A stretch of DNA of 46,884 nt from an uncultured Prevotellaceae bacterium (lineage in GTDB: Bacteria; Bacteroidota; Bacteroidia; Bacteroidales; Bacteroidaceae), in contig ONDP01000025.1 of assembly GCA_900316645.1 (NCBI GenBank), positions 1 to 46,884 of the forward strand. The letters are read 5' to 3'. The translations under genes were made by a program, and so were the position numbers. Shown piece after piece: positions 43,547 to 46,884 of the stretch. Position 1 is the stretch's first letter. Every line of letters starts with the position of its first letter. The notes below the pieces were generated by a model. That model was not told the DNA's origin and made no database searches. It worked only from the letters and a program-made list of their open reading frames with translations.

Positions 43547-43678
43547 CCATGAGATTACGGCTCGTCGCCCACGAGATTACGGCTCCTCATCAATGAGATT
43601 ACGGATCGTCGTCCACGAAATTACGGCTCGTCGTCCACGAAATTACGGCTCATCATCAATGAGATTACGGCTCGAAAC
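43547..43678. repeat. Six tandem 22-bp repeats, intergenic
   Basis: Six units of exactly 22 bp start at 43547, 43569, 43591, 43613, 43635 and 43657. The consensus is C[CA]A[CT]GA[GA]ATTACGGCTC, followed by a variable 5-base end such as GTCGT or ATCAT. The core GA[GA]ATTACGG is kept in all six. There are no spacers, so it is not CRISPR. The period is not a multiple of three, which argues against coding. It fills the middle of a 370-bp gap between the guaA terminator and the SulP terminator. The stretch 43680-43745 holds nothing else I can name. Confidence 0.9.
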
Positions 43679-43745
43679 TCGAATAAAATAGATTTCCAAG
43701 CCTATCGCAACTTGGCTGGCAAACTAAATTTGGATATTACAGGAG

Positions 43746-43783
43746 AATTAAAAAGAGGATGTTGATGCATCCTCTTTTTAATT
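43746..43783 (-). terminator. Terminator of the SulP gene
   Basis: A perfect 16-bp stem (AATTAAAAAGAGGATG/CATCCTCTTTTTAATT) with a TTGATG loop. It can work in both directions and sits 53 bp after the SulP stop. Confidence 0.85.
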
Positions 43784-43836
43784 ACTATATCAGCTATTCT
43801 TCTGTTTCCTTTTCAGCCACTAAGAAGTCGATTTCC

Positions 43837-45543
43837 TTATCCCTCAGCAATCTCCTTGGCGCGAGCCAGAGCCAGGTCGATGTGGCTGCAGATGTTCTCT
43901 TCGCCCACGATGCGTTCGAAATGGTTGCGCTTCAAGACGCCTTCTACTTTCTCGTTAACACCAGAGAGAACCACGGTGATGCCCTCTTTCTGACTCATCA
44001 AGCACATGTTCTCGAGGTTGTGAAGACCAGTGGAGTCGATGAAGGGCACCTTACGCATACGGATGATGCGAACCTTTGGACGACTGCCGTAGCGCGCCAT
44101 GATGTCCTCGAAGCGGTTGCCGGCACCGAAGAAATAAGGACCGTTAATCTCGTAAACCTCTACTTTCTCGGGAATGGTGAGGTGCTCAAGGTTGCCACGT
44201 TCCAAGTCGGCATCCTCGATGGGGTCGATCTCGTTGAGGACGGCATGCACATCGGTAATTTCTGCCATGCGGCGCATGAAGAGCAGACAGGCACAAATGA
44301 GACCGAACTCAATGGCGACGGTGAGGTCGAAGATGATGGTAAGGAAGAATGTGAGCAACAAAACGGTGATGTCGCTCTTAGGATTGCGCAACATAGCCAG
44401 GAACGAACGCCAGCCACTCATGCCATAGCTGACAACGACGAGTACACCGGCCAGACAGGCCATAGGGATATACTGGGCGAGAGGCATGAGGAACAGGAAG
44501 ATAAGCATCAGTACGGCAGCATGGATAATGCCTGCGACAGGCGTACGTCCGCCATTGTTGATGTTGGTCATGGTGCGGGCAATGGCACCGGTGGCAGGAA
44601 TACCGCCGAAGAGGGGCGAGGCAATATTGGCAATGCCCTGTCCGATTAACTCGGTGTTAGAGTTATGATGGTCGCCAATGACACCGTCGGCAACGGTGGC
44701 AGAGAGCAGACTCTCGATAGCACCGAGGACGGCAATGGTGACGGCTGGTCCTACCAGTCCCTTGACGGTCTCCCACGACAGAGCTGGCACTACGGCACCA
44801 GGCAGTTGCGAATTGATGCTGAAACGGTCGCCGATGGTCTCGATGGAGGTGATGCCTGCATACTGTTTCAGAAGCAGGGCGCAGACGGTAATCACGATGA
44901 TGGCTACCAGTGAGCCTGGGAGTGAGCGCAGTGGCGACAATCGGAACATACGCGCCAAATTGGGCCATGCGGCTATGATAACAACGCTGGCAACACCCAT
45001 GAGGGCGCTCCAGCAATCGATGTTGCCAAGATGCGAGAAATAGGCTATCCACTTCTCGACGAAGTCGGTAGGAACGGTGTCCATCTGCATGCCCAGCAAG
45101 TCTTTTATCTGCGTGGTGAAGATGGTGACGGCAATACCGCTGGTGAATCCGACGACGATGGGATAGGGGATGTACTTGATGATGGTGCCCAGTCGGAGAA
45201 TACCCAACAGGACGAGAAAGACGCCAGCCATGAGGGTGGCAATGGTGAGTCCCTGCATACCATACTGCTGAATGATGCCATAGACGATGACGATGAAGGC
45301 ACCCGTGGGACCGCCTATCTGAACCTTACTTCCTCCGAAGAGAGAAATCATGAGTCCTGCCACAATGGCAGTGATGATGCCCTTCTCAGGGCTTACACCG
45401 CTGGCAATACCGAAGGCGATGGCCAAGGGCAGTGCCACGATACCGACAATGATACCTGCCATGAGGTCGGCAAGGAACGTCTTCTTGTCGTAATGCTTGA
45501 TAGCCGACAGGAATTTCGGCTTGAAATCTAAAGTCTTTGTCAT
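43837..45543 (-). CDS. SulP family anion transporter with STAS domain
   Basis: About 568 residues. The membrane domain (about 20-420) starts with FLADLMAGIIVGIVALPLAIAFGIASG, typical of SulP, and has the IQIGGPTGAFIVIVY and ESLLSATVADGVIGDHHNSNTELIGQGIANI segments. The C-terminal STAS domain (about 440-560) has MRKVPFIDSTGLHNLENM. SulP proteins carry sulfate, bicarbonate or other anions; the substrate here is unknown. I use the ATG at 45543 because the upstream ATG at 45564 lies inside the promoter. The minus strand has TTTG (45582-45579), 19 bp, TAACTTTG (45559-45552), then 8 nt to the ATG. Confidence 0.93.
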   Translation of the reverse strand: MTKTLDFKPKFLSAIKHYDKKTFLADLMAGIIVGIVALPLAIAFGIASGVSPEKGIITAIVAGLMISLFGGSKVQIGGPTGAFIVIVYGIIQQYGMQGLTIATLMAGVFLVLLGILRLGTIIKYIPYPIVVGFTSGIAVTIFTTQIKDLLGMQMDTVPTDFVEKWIAYFSHLGNIDCWSALMGVASVVIIAAWPNLARMFRLSPLRSLPGSLVAIIVITVCALLLKQYAGITSIETIGDRFSINSQLPGAVVPALSWETVKGLVGPAVTIAVLGAIESLLSATVADGVIGDHHNSNTELIGQGIANIASPLFGGIPATGAIARTMTNINNGGRTPVAGIIHAAVLMLIFLFLMPLAQYIPMACLAGVLVVVSYGMSGWRSFLAMLRNPKSDITVLLLTFFLTIIFDLTVAIEFGLICACLLFMRRMAEITDVHAVLNEIDPIEDADLERGNLEHLTIPEKVEVYEINGPYFFGAGNRFEDIMARYGSRPKVRIIRMRKVPFIDSTGLHNLENMCLMSQKEGITVVLSGVNEKVEGVLKRNHFERIVGEENICSHIDLALARAKEIAEG

Positions 45544-45551
45544 AACGGCTG

Positions 45552-45600
45552 CAAAGTTATGCAAAAAATATAAGGCGGCAAAACAGTTGCCACCTTATAT
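45552..45600 (-). promoter_or_regulatory. SulP promoter overlapping the mscL terminator
   Basis: The hairpin ATATAAGGCGGCAA/TTGCCACCTTATAT (45568-45581 and 45587-45600), followed on the minus strand by TTTTTT, would end mscL. The SulP -33 TTTG (45582-45579) lies at the inner edge of that hairpin, and the -7 TAACTTTG (45559-45552) lies just after it. Confidence 0.7.
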
Positions 45601-45626
45601 TATATAAAAGAGGTTGTTTTCTTGAT

Positions 45627-46052
45627 TTATTTCTGCTTCAGCAGGTCGCGAATCTCAGCGAGCAGCTCTTCCTGAGTAGGTCCGGCAGGAGCCTCGGGAG
45701 CAGGTTCTTCCTTCTTGCGGTTGAGCTTGTTCATGCCCTTGATCATAAGGAAGATACAGAAAGCGATAATGAGGAAGTCGATGATGTTCTGGCAGAACTG
45801 GCCATAAGCGAACACATTGGCTCCAGCCTCCTGAGCAGCGGCCAGCGTGGCATACTCCTTGTCGTCAGAGAGGTTAACAAACAAGTTGGTAAAATCAATG
45901 CCACCAGTGCAGAGACTGATGATAGGCATCAGCACGTCGGAAACCAGCGACGTAACAATCTTACCGAACGCACCGCCGATGATCACACCGACAGCCATGT
46001 CCATCACGTTGCCCTTCATGGCAAACTCCTTGAATTCTTTAATAAATCCCAT
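45627..46052 (-). CDS. mscL: Large-conductance mechanosensitive channel MscL
   Basis: 141 residues, normal size. The N-terminal helix [47 protein letters not shown] is the classic MscL pore segment. TM2 ([21 protein letters not shown], about 88-108) and the charged C-terminal bundle ([16 protein letters not shown]) follow. It opens under strong membrane stretch as a pentamer, as an emergency valve. It lies upstream of SulP on the same strand, but a hairpin terminator separates them. The 256-bp region upstream is AT-rich with short TTTACTATT-type repeats. Confidence 0.97.
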   Translation of the reverse strand: MGFIKEFKEFAMKGNVMDMAVGVIIGGAFGKIVTSLVSDVLMPIISLCTGGIDFTNLFVNLSDDKEYATLAAAQEAGANVFAYGQFCQNIIDFLIIAFCIFLMIKGMNKLNRKKEEPAPEAPAGPTQEELLAEIRDLLKQK

Positions 46053-46251
46053 AATTTTAAAATTTACAGTTAGACAATTTATTATTTACTATTTACATTA
46101 GTCCATTTACTATTTGCAATTTATTGATTTTGTAATCTGTATTTTGCAATATCAGTCTGGAAAGCCCAATAATTGGCACTTTTCACGATTCTGTGGTAAC
46201 TTTTCACTTTAATTAAGACAGAAATCGAGTGCAAATATAATTATTTTTTTG

Positions 46252-46259
46252 TAACTTTG
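46252..46259 (+). promoter_or_regulatory. -7 box of the GAPDH gene
   Basis: TAACTTTG followed by TGCCCG. The leader is about 45 nt and rich in A. No clear TTTG box is found at 19-21 bp. Confidence 0.6.
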
Positions 46260-46308
46260 TGCCCGAAAAGAAAAAATTTTAATAAACCCTTTAAATAAAT
46301 TAGTAAAA

Positions 46309-46884
46309 ATGACAAAAGTAGCTATTAACGGTTTTGGCCGTATCGGTCGCCTCGCTTTCCGTCAGATGTTCGAGGCTGAAGGTTATGAAGTAGTCGCTAT
46401 CAACGACTTGACAAGTCCTAAAATGTTGGCTCACCTGTTGAAGTATGACACTGCTCAGGGTGGCTTCTGTGGCAAGTTCGGTGAGAACAAGCACACTGTA
46501 GAGGCTGGTGAGGATTACATCGTAGTAGATGGTAAGAAGATCACTATTTATGCTATTCCTAACGCAGCTGAGCTGCCTTGGGGTAAGCTGGATGTTGACG
46601 TTGTTCTGGAGTGCACAGGTTTCTACACCTCAAAGGAGAAGGCTTCTGCTCACCTGACAGCTGGTGCCAAGAAGGTTGTTATCTCTGCTCCTGCCGGCAA
46701 CGATCTGCCCACTATCGTTTACAATGTAAACCACAAGACTCTTACTCCTGCTGACACTGTTATCTCAGCTGCTTCTTGTACAACAAACTGCTTGGCTCCT
46801 ATGACCAAGGCTCTGAACGATTTCGCTCCTATCCAGAGCGGTATCATGACAACTGTACACGCTTACACTGGCGACCAGATGATT
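46309..46884 (+). CDS. gapA: Glyceraldehyde-3-phosphate dehydrogenase, N-terminal part
   Basis: 192 codons are visible before the window ends. The NAD-binding domain begins [20 protein letters not shown], with [32 protein letters not shown] and [18 protein letters not shown]. The catalytic Cys is in [14 protein letters not shown] and the His region [10 protein letters not shown] is reached just before the edge. The enzyme oxidises glyceraldehyde-3-phosphate in glycolysis. Codon use is highly biased as in groEL, which suggests strong expression. Nothing is unusual in the visible part; the rest lies outside the window. Confidence 0.97.
   Translation, partial: MTKVAINGFGRIGRLAFRQMFEAEGYEVVAINDLTSPKMLAHLLKYDTAQGGFCGKFGENKHTVEAGEDYIVVDGKKITIYAIPNAAELPWGKLDVDVVLECTGFYTSKEKASAHLTAGAKKVVISAPAGNDLPTIVYNVNHKTLTPADTVISAASCTTNCLAPMTKALNDFAPIQSGIMTTVHAYTGDQMI

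Noticed and set aside
43547-43678. CRISPR array
   Set aside because: The repeats are directly adjacent with no spacers, and no cas gene is present in the window.
43688-43764. Possible C-terminal gene relic reading IDFQAYRNLAGKLNLDITGE
   Set aside because: It looks protein-like, but is short, has no start, and the upstream 22-bp array is out of step with any frame. I could not name a family.
45544-45564. Longer start of the SulP gene at 45564
   Set aside because: That ATG is within or upstream of the -7 box TAACTTTG, so it would not be in the mRNA.
43837-45564. Long plus-strand frames over the SulP gene
   Set aside because: They are shadows of the codon use of SulP, which has clear SulP and STAS motifs.

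Overview
The window comes from a Bacteroidales chromosome, most likely a gut or rumen Prevotella-type organism (Prevotella, Segatella or Xylanibacter). I base this on promoters with the Bacteroidetes -7 box TAnnTTTG (several with TTTG 19-20 bp upstream), on Bacteroidetes-only families (DUF4199, DUF6048, DUF6452, probably DUF4380), on many lipoprotein and secreted plant-glycan enzymes, and on the SppA-LpxK-PNP-ThiL gene order.

Layout. 1-5.7 kb: an internally deleted IS4-type element overlaps the 3' end of a lipoprotein gene. A leftward run follows: DUF4199, GT2 glycosyltransferase, DUF6452, DUF6048, ApbE, Crp/Fnr regulator, lipoprotein. Its gaps are filled by heptanucleotide repeats. 5.8-6.1 kb: SRP RNA and tRNA-Thr lie 4 nt apart, followed by a hairpin. 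6.1-13.6 kb: GH97, MutS2, tRNA-Ser and a large MscS channel. 13.7-17.9 kb: a rightward operon of a flavin-reductase-like lipoprotein, an EptA-type phosphoethanolamine transferase and a glutathione peroxidase/histidine phosphatase fusion. 17.9-25.3 kb: a DUF4380-like gene remnant and a glycan cluster (GH9; divergent CE1 esterase and GH3) with no SusC/SusD pair. 25.3-29.2 kb: TatA, TatC, a polyferredoxin membrane protein and a Tat-signal aldo/keto reductase with ferredoxin motifs, apparently one operon. 29.3-32.3 kb: MgtC/SapB, type II pantothenate kinase, a PepD-like gene missing essential segments, a Cys/Lys-rich exported protein and tRNA-Phe. 32.4-37.2 kb: SppA, LpxK, PNP, ThiL. 37.3-43.5 kb: GroES-GroEL behind a sigma-54-like site, a candidate small RNA, an AmgK-like kinase fused to a RapZ C-terminal domain, a MurU-like nucleotidyltransferase and GuaA. 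43.5-46.9 kb: a 22-bp tandem repeat array, a SulP transporter, MscL and the start of GAPDH, cut by the window end.

Functional links. The CE1 esterase, GH3 enzyme and perhaps GH9 would act together on feruloylated xylan or glucan in the periplasm or at the surface. The Tat operon supplies both a translocase and two probable Fe-S cargo proteins. The AmgK-RapZ fusion with its MurU partner matches the anomeric-kinase route of peptidoglycan sugar recycling, with a possible built-in sensor.

Nothing here is a classical defence island or CRISPR. The least explained items are the Tat/polyferredoxin operon, the kinase-RapZ fusion, the GPx-phosphatase fusion, the promoter/terminator pair without a gene near 39.5 kb, the 22-bp array, and the short tandem repeats that share start or stop codons with genes.
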